This document shows positions 26,417 through 35,280 of a stretch of 64,000 bases of DNA, one piece after another. Under the pieces are notes generated by a model. It did no database searches. It saw only the letters and a program-made list of their open reading frames with translations, and was not told the origin of the DNA. The DNA comes from Desulfosoma caldarium. Lineage in GTDB: Bacteria > Desulfobacterota > Syntrophobacteria > Syntrophobacterales > DSM-9756. Location: assembly GCF_003751385.1 (NCBI RefSeq), contig NZ_RJVA01000011.1, forward strand, positions 316,412 to 380,411, in the 5' to 3' direction. The stretch's first letter is position 1, and each line of letters starts with the position of its first letter. The translations under genes and the position numbers were made by a program.

Positions 26417-27403
26417 ATGAAGCTCATGCGGTGGCAGGTCGCTGCGGTTGTGGCGGCGTCCCTTGTCTTTCCCCTCCTTGTCCGATCGGAGTATTACCAG
26501 CACGTGATCATTTTGGCCTTGATCTGGGTAGTCATCGGGTCGTCCTGGAACCTATTGGCCGGGTACACAGGGCAGGTGTCCTTCGGGCATGCCATTTTTT
26601 TCGGCATCGGTGCTTATACGGCGGGGTTGTGCTCGTATAAATTAGGCGTCTCCGCCTGGTGGGGCATGATCTTCGGCGGGCCCGTGGCCTCGCTCATAGG
26701 CTTTGTCATCGGCTGGATTTGTTTTCGGCTGCGAGGGCCTTATTTTGCGCTGGCCACCATTGCCGTCGGTGAGATCATTCGGTTGATTGCCGTGGTGTGG
26801 GTCAGCTTCACCGGAGGCATGCAGGGGATTTTGCTCATGCAAACCTTTCGCAGCAAACTTCCCTACTACTACCTCGCCCTTTTTATCGCCCTTATGTGCC
26901 TGCTGGCCATTCACGTGGTCATGCGATCCAAGTGGGGCTATTACTTTGTCGCCATTCGGGAGGATGAGGACGCGGCGGAATCCATGGGCGTCAATGCCTT
27001 TCGGTACAAGAGCCTCTCCTTGATCATCAGTTCTTTTTTTACCGGACTGGCGGGGGCCTTTTACATGAATTACATGGCGTTCATCGACCCCGAAGTGGTT
27101 TTTTCTCTTCACCACATCTCCATCATGGCCATTCTGGTCGGGATCATCGGGGGGGTGGGCACCCTGTGGGGGCCGCCTCTTGGCGCCTTCATCATGGTGC
27201 TTTTGCAGGAAACTTTTCGCAGTGCCTTCTTTGGCCTAGCGCCACGCTGGGTCAGTGAACTTCATGTGTTGGCGTTCGGGTTGCTGGTCATTTTCGTGAT
27301 TCTTTACTTGGCCAACGGGATTGTCGGCGATTGGGACAAGATTCGACGATTGTGGTCGTCAAAAGGCCCATCCGCGCCGGGGGTCGTAGGAAAGGGTTCA
27401 TGA
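26417..27403 (+). CDS. livM: Branched-chain amino acid ABC permease LivM
   Basis: This 328-residue permease shows the LivM signature LLAGYTGQVSFGHAIFFGIGAYT and the docking loop DAAESMGVNAFRYK, with about nine to ten membrane spans. It pairs with LivH. The stop overlaps the livG start (ATGA at 27400), so the two are translationally coupled. The hydrophilic C-terminal tail after the last helix is a little longer than usual. Confidence 0.9.
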   Translation: MKLMRWQVAAVVAASLVFPLLVRSEYYQHVIILALIWVVIGSSWNLLAGYTGQVSFGHAIFFGIGAYTAGLCSYKLGVSAWWGMIFGGPVASLIGFVIGWICFRLRGPYFALATIAVGEIIRLIAVVWVSFTGGMQGILLMQTFRSKLPYYYLALFIALMCLLAIHVVMRSKWGYYFVAIREDEDAAESMGVNAFRYKSLSLIISSFFTGLAGAFYMNYMAFIDPEVVFSLHHISIMAILVGIIGGVGTLWGPPLGAFIMVLLQETFRSAFFGLAPRWVSELHVLAFGLLVIFVILYLANGIVGDWDKIRRLWSSKGPSAPGVVGKGS

Positions 27404-28119
27404 GCACACCATTTTTTGAATCCCAGGAGCTCACTAAGGACTTTGGCGGTCTTCGAGCCGTCAATAACCTGAGCTTTCATGTTCAGGAAGGCGAAATCTT
27501 TGGGCTGATCGGGCCCAACGGTTCGGGCAAGACCACGGTGTTCAATCTCATCAACGGCTATTATCCCATCACCTCGGGGCAGATTCGGTTTCAAGGGACG
27601 TCCTTGAACGGGTTGCCCACGTGGAAAATCTGCAAGCTCGGCATTGCACGGACCTTTCAGGTGGTCAAGCCGCTTCGCCGCATGACGGTTTTGGAAAATG
27701 TCATGACGGCGGCCTTTAACCACACGGACTCGTTGACAAAGAGTCGGGAAAAGGCCTTGGAGATCTTAGAATTTTGCGGCCTCATCGATAGAAAGGACGC
27801 TTCCGCCAAAGGGCTGCCCCTTGGAGATCGCAAGCGCTTAGAAATTGCTCGCGCTTTGGCCACCGAGCCCAAGTTGCTGCTTCTCGATGAGACCATGGCG
27901 GGCTTGACACCTCAGGAGCAGGCCGATGGGGTGAAATTGATCCGCAAAATTCGAGACTCAGGCATCACCATCATCATCGTGGAGCATATCATGCGGGTGA
28001 TCATGAGCCTGTGCGACCGCATTCTGTGTATCAATTATGGACAGCGCATTGCTGAAGGCCGCCCCGAGGAGGTGGCCAATGACCCCGCGGTGATCGAAGC
28101 GTATCTCGGAAAGGATTAA
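27400..28119 (+). CDS. livG: Branched-chain amino acid ABC ATPase LivG
   Basis: This 239-residue ABC ATPase has Walker A GPNGSGKTT, the LivG-type segment GIARTFQVVKPLRRMTVLENV, Walker B LLLLDETMAGL and switch His in VEHIMRVIM. The signature position reads LPLGDRKRLEIARAL, with GDRK in place of the canonical SGGQ-type motif; a variant signature is common in LivG. The frame is open upstream to 27331, but the ATG at 27400 with AGGAAAGGG upstream and ATGA overlap with livM is the natural start. Confidence 0.9.
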   Translation: MSTPFFESQELTKDFGGLRAVNNLSFHVQEGEIFGLIGPNGSGKTTVFNLINGYYPITSGQIRFQGTSLNGLPTWKICKLGIARTFQVVKPLRRMTVLENVMTAAFNHTDSLTKSREKALEILEFCGLIDRKDASAKGLPLGDRKRLEIARALATEPKLLLLDETMAGLTPQEQADGVKLIRKIRDSGITIIIVEHIMRVIMSLCDRILCINYGQRIAEGRPEEVANDPAVIEAYLGKD

Positions 28120-28124
28120 CGGGC

Positions 28125-28829
28125 ATGCTGCAGGTGGAGCAATTAGACGTCGCTTACGGCGATGTTCAGGTCCTGTGGGACGTTACTTTCCATGTGAAGG
28201 CCAATGAATTTGTGGCCTTGGTGGGTTCCAACGGCGCGGGAAAATCCACCCTCATGAAAACCATTTCCGGCTTGATTCGGCCGAAACGCGGCACGATTCG
28301 TTTCGAAAATGTGCGCTTGGACCGGCTGCAGCCGTACGAAGTGATCCGATTCGGTTTGTCACACGTTCCGGAAGGCCGCCAGCTCTTTCCCGAGATGACC
28401 GTTTTGGAAAATCTGGAAATGGGCGCTTTGAGCCGTGAAGCGAAGGCCAAGCGCAAGGAAACCCTGGAGTGGGTCTTTGAGCTGTTCCCTCGACTCAGGG
28501 AACGCACCGCGCAGCTTGCAGGGACCTTATCCGGCGGTGAGCAACAGATGTGCGCGATTGCACGAGGCCTCATGTCCCTGCCGCGCATGGTTCTGTTTGA
28601 TGAACCGTCTCTTGGGCTTGCCCCGAGGCTGACACAAGAAATCTTTCGTCTCGTTCAGGAAATTCACCGCAAGGGCATGACGATTCTCATGGTGGAACAG
28701 AACGTCAAGCAGACCTTGGCCTTGTGCGACCGTGCTTATGTGCTGGAAAACGGCCGGCTTGTCATGGAAGGCAACGGCCGCGAGCTGCTCGAAGACGAAA
28801 GGGTTAAAGAGGCTTTTCTCGGGCTTTAG
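28125..28829 (+). CDS. livF: Branched-chain amino acid ABC ATPase LivF
   Basis: This 234-residue ABC ATPase has Walker A GSNGAGKST, Q-loop region FGLSHVPEGRQLFPEMTV typical of LivF, signature TLSGGEQQM, Walker B MVLFDEPSLGLAP and switch His region MVEQNVKQTL. With LivG it powers the importer. It begins five bases after livG and is the last gene of the operon; an intrinsic terminator follows 28 bases after the stop. Confidence 0.91.
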   Translation: MLQVEQLDVAYGDVQVLWDVTFHVKANEFVALVGSNGAGKSTLMKTISGLIRPKRGTIRFENVRLDRLQPYEVIRFGLSHVPEGRQLFPEMTVLENLEMGALSREAKAKRKETLEWVFELFPRLRERTAQLAGTLSGGEQQMCAIARGLMSLPRMVLFDEPSLGLAPRLTQEIFRLVQEIHRKGMTILMVEQNVKQTLALCDRAYVLENGRLVMEGNGRELLEDERVKEAFLGL

Positions 28830-28857
28830 ACGTGCGCCGAGTATCCATGTCGTTGAT

Positions 28858-28897
28858 CCAAGGGGCCGCTTTGTTTGCGGCGCGCCCCTTGGTTTTT
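28858..28897 (+). terminator. Intrinsic terminator of the liv operon
   Basis: The plus strand has an eight-base outer stem with arms CCAAGGGG and CCCCTTGG, an inner GC-rich stem (CCGC and GCGG) and a TTTTT tail, immediately after livF. Confidence 0.8.
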
Positions 28898-28929
28898 CGC
28901 CGCCCATTCGGCGAAGCTTCTGGTGTCTG

Positions 28930-29516
28930 GAAGTAAATTTCCTGAAAGCTCGAATGGAGACAAGACGATTGCCGGCAGGGGCTCGGTCGTAAGAACTGAG
29001 AATGCTGGCCATGCGGCCGCCAGCGGCTCAAAGGACATCTGCCAGTTCCTTGTTGACGGACCCAGGGCAGTCTTGGATCTCACAGGCGAACTGGATCCCT
29101 CGAGGCCGCAGGCCGCATAGGGAAATGAGCACCTTAAGGATGTCGGTTCGCGGGATGACGCGCACCACGTTGCCCGCCTCATCCACCACAGTACCCCCCG
29201 AAAATGTCGTATTCCAGAATCCTTTCTGTGGTTTCTTCCACCGTGAAATTTTCAGAAATCGTGACAAGGTTCTTATTCACGATGCCCTGAACTGTGATCC
29301 GGGCCAGCGGGTAGAGCAGTTCATGAATTTCGAGCAGCGTCGCACCGAAGGGTGATGCCCCTTTGGTGTCCGTGTCGGCGATGGCGCCGAAAGCCGTCCC
29401 TGCTTGAGAACGGGCATAAGACGAATGCCTCTGTCTTTCTTTAGGTTCACCGCTTTTGGCATGGTTTCTTCAGGATGGATGGCCACGGCGGGCGAGGACA
29501 CCCATTCTTCGATCAA
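28930..29516 (-). pseudogene. Decayed CBS-ACT domain protein (AcuB-like)
   Basis: Pieces of one protein occur in three reading frames in the right order. MIEEWVSSPAVAIHPEETM starts at 29516 (first CBS). DTDTKGASPFGATLLEIHEL and GIVNKNLVTISENFTVEE follow in a second frame. RTDILKVLISLCG, GIQFACEIQDCPGS and, after an in-frame TGA at ADVL, GGRMASILSSYDRAPAGNRL occur in a third. The whole matches a two-CBS plus ACT protein of about 210 residues, broken by at least two frameshifts and one nonsense codon. It lies 53 bases after oadB on the same strand and probably ended that operon. Sequencing error could explain one lesion but hardly all three. Confidence 0.75.
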
Positions 29517-29568
29517 AACAAAATGGCTCAGCCTCCCTGTGTGTGTATGGCCTTCACGATGAATAGGC

Positions 29569-30693
29569 CTAGACGAAAAGAGACCAGAGGATACCCGCGG
29601 AAATGGCCGAACCGATCACCCCGGAGATGTTTGGAGCCATGGCGTGCATCAAAAGGAAATTGGTAGGGTCTTCCCTGTTCCCGATCATTTGCACGACTCG
29701 GGCGGAATCGGGGACAGCCGACACGCCCGCTGCGCCCACCAGCGGATTGATCTTGTCCTTGAGAAAGAGGTTCATGATTTTGGCAAAGAGAACACCCGAG
29801 GCCGTGGCAACCATGAAAGAGGCTGCGCCAAGAACAAAAATGCCCACGGATTTTGCCGTCAAAAACACATCGGCCTGGGTGGAGGCGCCGACGGTCACAC
29901 CGAGTAAAATGGTCACGATGTCGATGAGCGCTGTGCGAGCGGTATGGGCGAGCCTCTCGGCGACCATGCTTTCTTTGAGAAGGTTTCCAAAGAAAAGCAT
30001 GCCCAGGAGAGGCAAAGCGGCCGGAGCGAGAAAACAGCAGAGGAGAAAGCCGACGACGGGAAAGATGATTTTTTCCCGCTTGCTCACCGTTCGAGGCTCA
30101 CTCATGCGGATCAGGCGTTCCTTTCGGGTCGTCAACAACTTCATGATGGGCGGTTGAATGACCGGCACAAGGGCCATGTAAGAATAGGCGGCGATGGCGA
30201 TGGGCCCGACCAATTCCGGAGCCAGTTTGGAAGTCAGAAAGATCGCGGTTGGACCGTCCGCGCCCCCGATGATGCCAATGGAAGCTGCTTCCTTTACCGG
30301 AAACCCCAAAGCCAGCGCCGCAAGAAACGTGATGAAAATGCCCATTTGCGCGGCAGCGCCCAGCAGCATGAGGATTGGCCTGGCCAGCATGGTGGAAAAG
30401 TCGGTCATGGCGCCGATGCCCAGAAAGATGAGAGGAGGATAAAGGCCTTGACGGACCCCAAAGTAGAGGTAATGGAGCACGCTGCCGGATTCATAGATAC
30501 CCAAGCCGAATCCCTTGAACACCGGGACGTTCCCCATGAGAATGCCAAAGCCGATGGGGACCAGCAAGAGGGGCTCATAGTGTTTGGCAATGCCCAGGTA
30601 GATAAACACACAGCCCACAAGGATCATGAGAACGTGTCGATAGTCCACAAGCCCAAAGCCGGTGTTGGCGAGAAAGTGCAGGATCGTCTCCAT
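29569..30693 (-). CDS. oadB: Na+-transporting decarboxylase beta subunit (OadB family)
   Basis: This 374-residue membrane protein has about nine to eleven hydrophobic segments and the OadB/MmdB/GcdB signature GADGPTAIF with the sodium-site regions IGAMTDFSTM and MAPNISGVIGSA. The beta subunit decarboxylates carboxybiotin and pumps Na+ outward. The ATG at 30693 with AAAGGAA upstream is preferred to the open frame to 30789. It follows an OadG-like gene. No carboxyltransferase alpha subunit or biotin carrier is in the window, so substrate specificity (oxaloacetate, methylmalonyl-CoA, malonate or glutaconyl-CoA) is open. Confidence 0.9.
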   Translation of the reverse strand: METILHFLANTGFGLVDYRHVLMILVGCVFIYLGIAKHYEPLLLVPIGFGILMGNVPVFKGFGLGIYESGSVLHYLYFGVRQGLYPPLIFLGIGAMTDFSTMLARPILMLLGAAAQMGIFITFLAALALGFPVKEAASIGIIGGADGPTAIFLTSKLAPELVGPIAIAAYSYMALVPVIQPPIMKLLTTRKERLIRMSEPRTVSKREKIIFPVVGFLLCCFLAPAALPLLGMLFFGNLLKESMVAERLAHTARTALIDIVTILLGVTVGASTQADVFLTAKSVGIFVLGAASFMVATASGVLFAKIMNLFLKDKINPLVGAAGVSAVPDSARVVQMIGNREDPTNFLLMHAMAPNISGVIGSAISAGILWSLFV

Positions 30694-30748
30694 GCGTCGC
30701 GTTCCTTTCTCTTTTTTTGAGCGCGTTGTGAGGGTTGAAGCGAGGTCC

Positions 30749-31252
30749 TTACGTCGAAGCGTGGATTGTTTCTTCGGAGCGGACCACAAGAGATGAGGCC
30801 CACCGGTAAAATCCCTGATCTTCCCCCGAGAGTTCCTCGATGAGGCCCTGAAGCAAGAACTGGTTCAAATGATAGTGAGGTCGGGGAAGACCTCGCTTTT
30901 CCGCTTGCTCGATGAGTTTGGATAGGGAGAACGCCTGGCCCTCCCGTTGGGTGAGAAGCTTAAAGGCGTGGTAGGCTTCCAAGGCTTCGGGTCCCAAGAC
31001 GATTTCTTTGGGCAAAGAGGCCGGTGCCGCAGCCTCTCCAGAAGGCGCAGCCGCCGTGACCTGTGGCGCCTGAATTTCCGGACGGTGCCGCGGTGTTTTC
31101 AGCCGCTCTACCAACTTGTCCCACCACGCCAGAAGACTGACCAGGTACGTGAGAAAGACAGCCAAAACACACAGCCCCACGAACACAATGCTCAGTCCCG
31201 CAAGGGTCGTCATCCATCCATTGGCGGCGGTAATGGCCGACAGTCCCCGCAT
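30749..31252 (-). CDS. OadG-like gamma subunit with C-terminal extension
   Basis: This 167-residue protein has one N-terminal transmembrane helix (residues ~15-42, SIVFVGLCVLAVFLTYLV) in the style of OadG/MmdD gamma subunits and an Ala/Pro-rich linker (~60-80). The C-terminal segment of about 85 residues (LGPEALEAYHAFKLLTQREG onward) looks helical and reminiscent of a winged helix rather than a biotin-carrier tail; no MKM biotin motif is present. It lies directly upstream of oadB and should anchor or assemble the pump. GGGAGG precedes the ATG. The extension is unusual for the family, and the family call rests mainly on topology and context. Confidence 0.62.
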   Translation of the reverse strand: MRGLSAITAANGWMTTLAGLSIVFVGLCVLAVFLTYLVSLLAWWDKLVERLKTPRHRPEIQAPQVTAAAPSGEAAAPASLPKEIVLGPEALEAYHAFKLLTQREGQAFSLSKLIEQAEKRGLPRPHYHLNQFLLQGLIEELSGEDQGFYRWASSLVVRSEETIHAST

Positions 31253-31263
31253 AACCTCCCCTT

Positions 31264-31689
31264 TCAGGCTGCTTTTCGTCGCCGATACGGTTTTCTTTCC
31301 TGCATGACTGCTTCGATCTTGGCCATGATTCGGGAAGCTAGAGGCGTATTCATGCGAAACAGATCAAAGAGTTCGGCATTTCGGAACTCATAAAACACCG
31401 AATCCGCCAAACAGATGCCCGTGGCCGTGTAGTGCAAAGGGCTGACCAGGCTGGACCATCCCAGAGCTTGCCCGGTTTGGCGCACCACCAACGCTCGGCC
31501 GCTAGGAAAACACAGAAGGACTGCACCGGATTTCAGAATAAAAAGAGACCGTGCCGGCTGTTTCGCTTGAAAAAGGACGGTTCCTTCATGAAAATTGGAA
31601 AGGATGGCGATCTGGGCAAGCTGTTGAATGTCCGATTCCGGAATGTCCGCAAGAAAAGGGCTTTGTGCCAATTCGGAAACTTCCACCAT
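31264..31689 (-). CDS. Cyclic nucleotide-binding domain protein without DNA-binding domain
   Basis: This 141-residue protein is a single Crp-type cNMP-binding beta-roll: SPFLADIPESDIQQLAQ, FHEGTVLFQAKQPARSLFIL, SGAVLLCF and the helix-C region. There is no helix-turn-helix after it. The phosphate-binding cassette is degenerate (GQALGWSSLV in place of the usual GE..GE pattern), so cyclic nucleotide binding is doubtful. AAGGAGC precedes the ATG. It sits between the acyl-CoA synthetase and oadG genes, 11 bases from oadG, and may be a regulatory subunit of this module (inference). Confidence 0.7.
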   Translation of the reverse strand: MVEVSELAQSPFLADIPESDIQQLAQIAILSNFHEGTVLFQAKQPARSLFILKSGAVLLCFPSGRALVVRQTGQALGWSSLVSPLHYTATGICLADSVFYEFRNAELFDLFRMNTPLASRIMAKIEAVMQERKPYRRRKAA

Positions 31690-31811
31690 GGACCCGTGCT
31701 CCTTCGCATAGCTTTAAAACAAACTTCAGGGCTTTCCCACTCGTCAACGCGGAAGCCTCCCATCGCCTGGTCATTGTTTACGATCGTGTGCCTTTGGGTT
31801 CAACGACAATC

Positions 31812-33968
31812 CTACTCGATCACCATACGACAGTCCACGGCCCAGCAACCCTTGTCGCTAACGAACAGAGGATTGATGTCCAGTTCCTGGATTTCCTCAT
31901 GATGCCATGCCAGGTCCGAAAGACGCACCACAGCATTCACAAGAGCTTTCAGGTCCGCGGGAGGCCGCCCTCGCACGCCTTGAAGCACCGGAAACAGTCG
32001 CAAAGAGCTGATCATCAACCGGGCCTCATCGGCCGAGACGGGGGCCAGAGCGCGCTGAACGTCCTTGAAGACCTCGGCGTAAAGGCCACCCTGGCCCACG
32101 ACCACAAGGGGGCCAAATTGCGGATCGCGCTTCAGGCCGAGAAGCATTTCCCATCCGCTGATCTGCTTTTGCACTTGAATGCCGTCCAGGTGCCCTTGCG
32201 GCGTGGTGGCTCGAAAACGTTCCAGGAGCTTTTCAAAGGCACGGCGTACGGCCTCGGCATCGCCGAGGTCCGTCATAACTCCGCCGGCGTCGGATTTGTG
32301 CACCCATTGTGGAGAAACCACCTTGAGCACCACGGGAAATCCGTTTTCTTTGGCCCAGCGCACGGCACCGTCGGCGTTTGTGACCACCGTGGACGGCACC
32401 GTGGAAATGCCAAAACGGGCAAGCCATCCCAAGGCCTCATCGCCCAAAACCACGCCATTGGGACCGGTGATTCTGTCTTCAAGGTTCTTGCCCATGGCAG
32501 GCCCCAGTTCCTCATGGCCCTGCGTGCGTGGTGTTGTGGAGCCGTGGGCGGTCGACACTTTCGGTGGTTCAGGGGCCGACGCCTTGATGGCCATTTTTTG
32601 GCGCCATTGGGCAAATCGGTACGTGGCCGCAAGGCCCATGACGGCCTCATCTAAGCTCGGAAAACAGGCCACCCCGGGAATGCGGTCCAGAACACGCGAT
32701 TCTTCCTCTGCACCATCCCCGTAAACCCAGCAGGCCAAAGGTTTTTGGGACACGTTTTTTTCTTGCACGCGGCGCAGAACGTCCTCGAACCGCAAATTGT
32801 CGTGCAAAGGTGAAGACATGCGCGGAAAGATGGCGAGAGTGGCATGGGTGTCCTGTCGCGCCACAAGGGCCGTGGCGGCCTTTTCCAGCACGTGCGGAAA
32901 GGAGCCGCCCACCATACCCAAGGGCCACAGGTCCACGGGATTGCCCAAGCGATGCCAAGGAATTTTGGGATTTTCAAGACCTTCTCGAGCCTCTTCGGGA
33001 AAGGGAGCGAGCTGTAGCCCGAAGTCTTCACAGGCATCAGCACTCATGATGCCGCAGGCGCCCGTGGCGGTGAGCACGGCCAGGTTGGGTCCGGCCATGG
33101 GGCGAAAATGTAAAAATGCCTTAGCCACGGCCCTTAATTCCACCATGCTGCGCACGCGAAGAAGACCCGCCTTCTGAAACGCCGCATCAAAAACGGCGTC
33201 TTCTCCCACAAGAGATCCCGTGTGCGACAGGGCCGCTCGAGCGCCCGCCTGGCTTCGACCCGTTTTCAGCACGATGATGGGTTTATGAGCGCTGATGGAT
33301 GCGGCGATGTCCAGAAAACGGCGACCATTCCGCATACCTTCCATGTGGAGCACAATGATTTCTGTCTGCGGATCTTGAGCACAGTACTGCAGTGCGTCCA
33401 CGAAGTGAATATCGCAGCCGTTGCCGATGTCGATGGCCTTGCCGAGCCGCCCGGTGAAGGATTCAATGCCGACTTGAAGCACGCCCGATTGGGCCACAAG
33501 GGTCAGAGGCGGAGGGCAGGGGTCTCGAGGAATGTCGATGAACGCTGTGCTAAAGCCGTCAAAGGCGTTGAGAATCCCCATGGTGTTGGGCCCGAGCACT
33601 CGGGCCCCGCCTTGACGGCTCAGCCGGACTAATTCTTCCTGAAGAGCCCGTCCCGTGTCGTCGGCATCGGCAAACCCCTGGCTGATGATCACAAGGTTCC
33701 GGATACCCTTGTGAAGGCAGTCTCTGACCACCGGCAGCACGCGGTCTCGACCCACCGACACCACGGCCAATTCGGGCACCTGCGGCACATGAGAGACCGA
33801 GCCGTAACAAGGATGGCCGAGGATTTCCTTAGCCGAAGGATGGACCACAAAAATGGGGCCCTTGTAGCCGTACCGGCGCATCACTTCCAGGTTGTTGTAC
33901 GCGCCGACCCCTGTTTGGCGCGTCACGCCCACGAGCAAGACCGATGCCGGATTCAGAAACGCATTCAT
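31812..33968 (-). CDS. ADP-forming acyl-CoA synthetase (fused alpha-beta)
   Basis: This 718-residue protein joins a CoA-binding domain (LNPASVLLVGVTRQTG), succinyl-CoA-ligase-like domains and a C-terminal ATP-grasp domain (GISTVPSTVVTNADG, FPVVLKVVSPQWVHKSDAGG). The phosphorylatable histidine is in AALSHTGSLVGED (His ~249). Such enzymes convert acyl-CoA, ADP and phosphate to acid, ATP and CoA, or run in reverse. AAGGAGG precedes the ATG. A low-complexity linker (~470-515) separates the halves. It leads a unit with the cNMP-domain, OadG-like and OadB genes, tying substrate-level phosphorylation to a Na+ pump (inference). Some family members are protein acetyltransferases, but no GNAT domain is fused here. 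Confidence 0.85.
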   Translation of the reverse strand: MNAFLNPASVLLVGVTRQTGVGAYNNLEVMRRYGYKGPIFVVHPSAKEILGHPCYGSVSHVPQVPELAVVSVGRDRVLPVVRDCLHKGIRNLVIISQGFADADDTGRALQEELVRLSRQGGARVLGPNTMGILNAFDGFSTAFIDIPRDPCPPPLTLVAQSGVLQVGIESFTGRLGKAIDIGNGCDIHFVDALQYCAQDPQTEIIVLHMEGMRNGRRFLDIAASISAHKPIIVLKTGRSQAGARAALSHTGSLVGEDAVFDAAFQKAGLLRVRSMVELRAVAKAFLHFRPMAGPNLAVLTATGACGIMSADACEDFGLQLAPFPEEAREGLENPKIPWHRLGNPVDLWPLGMVGGSFPHVLEKAATALVARQDTHATLAIFPRMSSPLHDNLRFEDVLRRVQEKNVSQKPLACWVYGDGAEEESRVLDRIPGVACFPSLDEAVMGLAATYRFAQWRQKMAIKASAPEPPKVSTAHGSTTPRTQGHEELGPAMGKNLEDRITGPNGVVLGDEALGWLARFGISTVPSTVVTNADGAVRWAKENGFPVVLKVVSPQWVHKSDAGGVMTDLGDAEAVRRAFEKLLERFRATTPQGHLDGIQVQKQISGWEMLLGLKRDPQFGPLVVVGQGGLYAEVFKDVQRALAPVSADEARLMISSLRLFPVLQGVRGRPPADLKALVNAVVRLSDLAWHHEEIQELDINPLFVSDKGCWAVDCRMVIE

Positions 33969-34173
33969 ACCGCCTCCTTGGTGTTCTCGAATTTACTGCG
34001 ACAGCGGGGATTTTCATTGTCCATAGTTTATGGCTTTTTGCTTGGCCGGAAGTGACTCACGCACCAAAAGGATGCCCGCAACAAACGTCCGTGGCCTTCT
34101 CTTGTTTTTGAAGTGACGGGCTCATAAGTCTTCGGCATAGGATTGAGCCGCAAAAACACCTTGGGACATGTTG

Positions 34174-35007
34174 CTAGGCCGCCGCGCCAGGTTTGGGCGC
34201 GCTCTGGGCAAGCCCCAGAGCTGTGGACCGTTCCGTGGCCGCCCGCACGGCGCCTAAAACGGCCCCTCGAAACGCTCGCGATTCCAAAATCTCCAATCCA
34301 TGAATGGTGGTTCCACCTGGGGACGTGACCATGTCTTTCAAGATGGCCGGATGTTTTCCGGTCTTTTGAACCATGAGTGCCGTGCCGAGCACCGTTTGAA
34401 TGACGAGATCCGCCGCAATAGGGCGGGGCAGTCCCATGAGCACCCCCGCGTCGATCAAGGCTTCCAGAAAACAGAGCACGTAGGCTGGGCCGCTTCCCGT
34501 AAGACCCGTGACCGCATCGAGAAGCTTTTCCGGCACTTCGTGGGCGATACCGACGGCGCGAAAAATTTTGAGGGCCGATGCCATGTGGACGTCTTCAGCA
34601 TGCCGACCCCGCGCCAAGGCGCTGGCCCCCGAAAGGACAAGAGCCGGCGTGTTGGGCATGACACGAATCACGGGAGTTCCCGAGGGCAAAGCGGCTTCCA
34701 GTCGCGAGAGAGGAATGCCGGCCACGATGCTGATCAGTAGAGGACGATGGGTTGCCGCAAGCCCCATCTGCTCGAGCACTTCCGGCACATTTTGGGGCTT
34801 GATCGCTAGAACGACCGTATCGCACGCTCGCACACATTGGGAAAGGGAGGCGGCTCGAAGAATTCCGAACGTCTGGGCAAGAAAATCCATGCGCTCGGCA
34901 GCCACATCGTAGACCTGAATGCGATCGGAAGAAACGACGCCAGCCTGAATCACACCCCGTATGAGAGCTTCCCCCATGTTGCCGCCACCGATGAAACCAA
35001 TGTTCAT
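34174..35007 (-). CDS. proC: Pyrroline-5-carboxylate reductase
   Basis: This 277-residue protein starts MNIGFIGGGNMGEALIRG (NAD(P)-binding) and contains VVLAIKPQNV, RVMPNTPALV, the C-terminal dimerisation region GLTGSGPAYV and SPGGTTIHGLE. ProC reduces pyrroline-5-carboxylate to proline. The ATG at 35007 follows GGAGG at five bases, so it is preferred to the ATG at 35019. It is a stand-alone gene, divergent from the GNAT gene across about 270 bases in which I see no clear promoter. Confidence 0.93.
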   Translation of the reverse strand: MNIGFIGGGNMGEALIRGVIQAGVVSSDRIQVYDVAAERMDFLAQTFGILRAASLSQCVRACDTVVLAIKPQNVPEVLEQMGLAATHRPLLISIVAGIPLSRLEAALPSGTPVIRVMPNTPALVLSGASALARGRHAEDVHMASALKIFRAVGIAHEVPEKLLDAVTGLTGSGPAYVLCFLEALIDAGVLMGLPRPIAADLVIQTVLGTALMVQKTGKHPAILKDMVTSPGGTTIHGLEILESRAFRGAVLGAVRAATERSTALGLAQSAPKPGAAA

Positions 35008-35280
35008 GGCCTCCTCCATTCAAAAAGGATCGTCCAAAGGGTTGTCCCGAAAAACCGTGTCGGCTCCTTTTTTCCGTCGTCAATGCCGCGCTCCCGCAAG
35101 GGACTCCGGACTTTCTTGATAAAGATCGGATTCAGGGGGTTGAAAAGATCGTGGTCCGAGTCGGCTTAAACCTTGTGCGCCACGACGATTTCCAGTAAAG
35201 GATACTGGATGCGCACAAGACCTTTGGCAGCATGAGCGGCACAGAACATTTTCCCGCAACGAGGCCGGAGGATGCAAAAG

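Noticed and set aside
29603-30720. Long plus-strand frames opposite oadB (184 and 258 codons)
   Set aside because: They are antisense shadows of oadB with His/Asp/Gly-rich composition and no ribosome binding sites.
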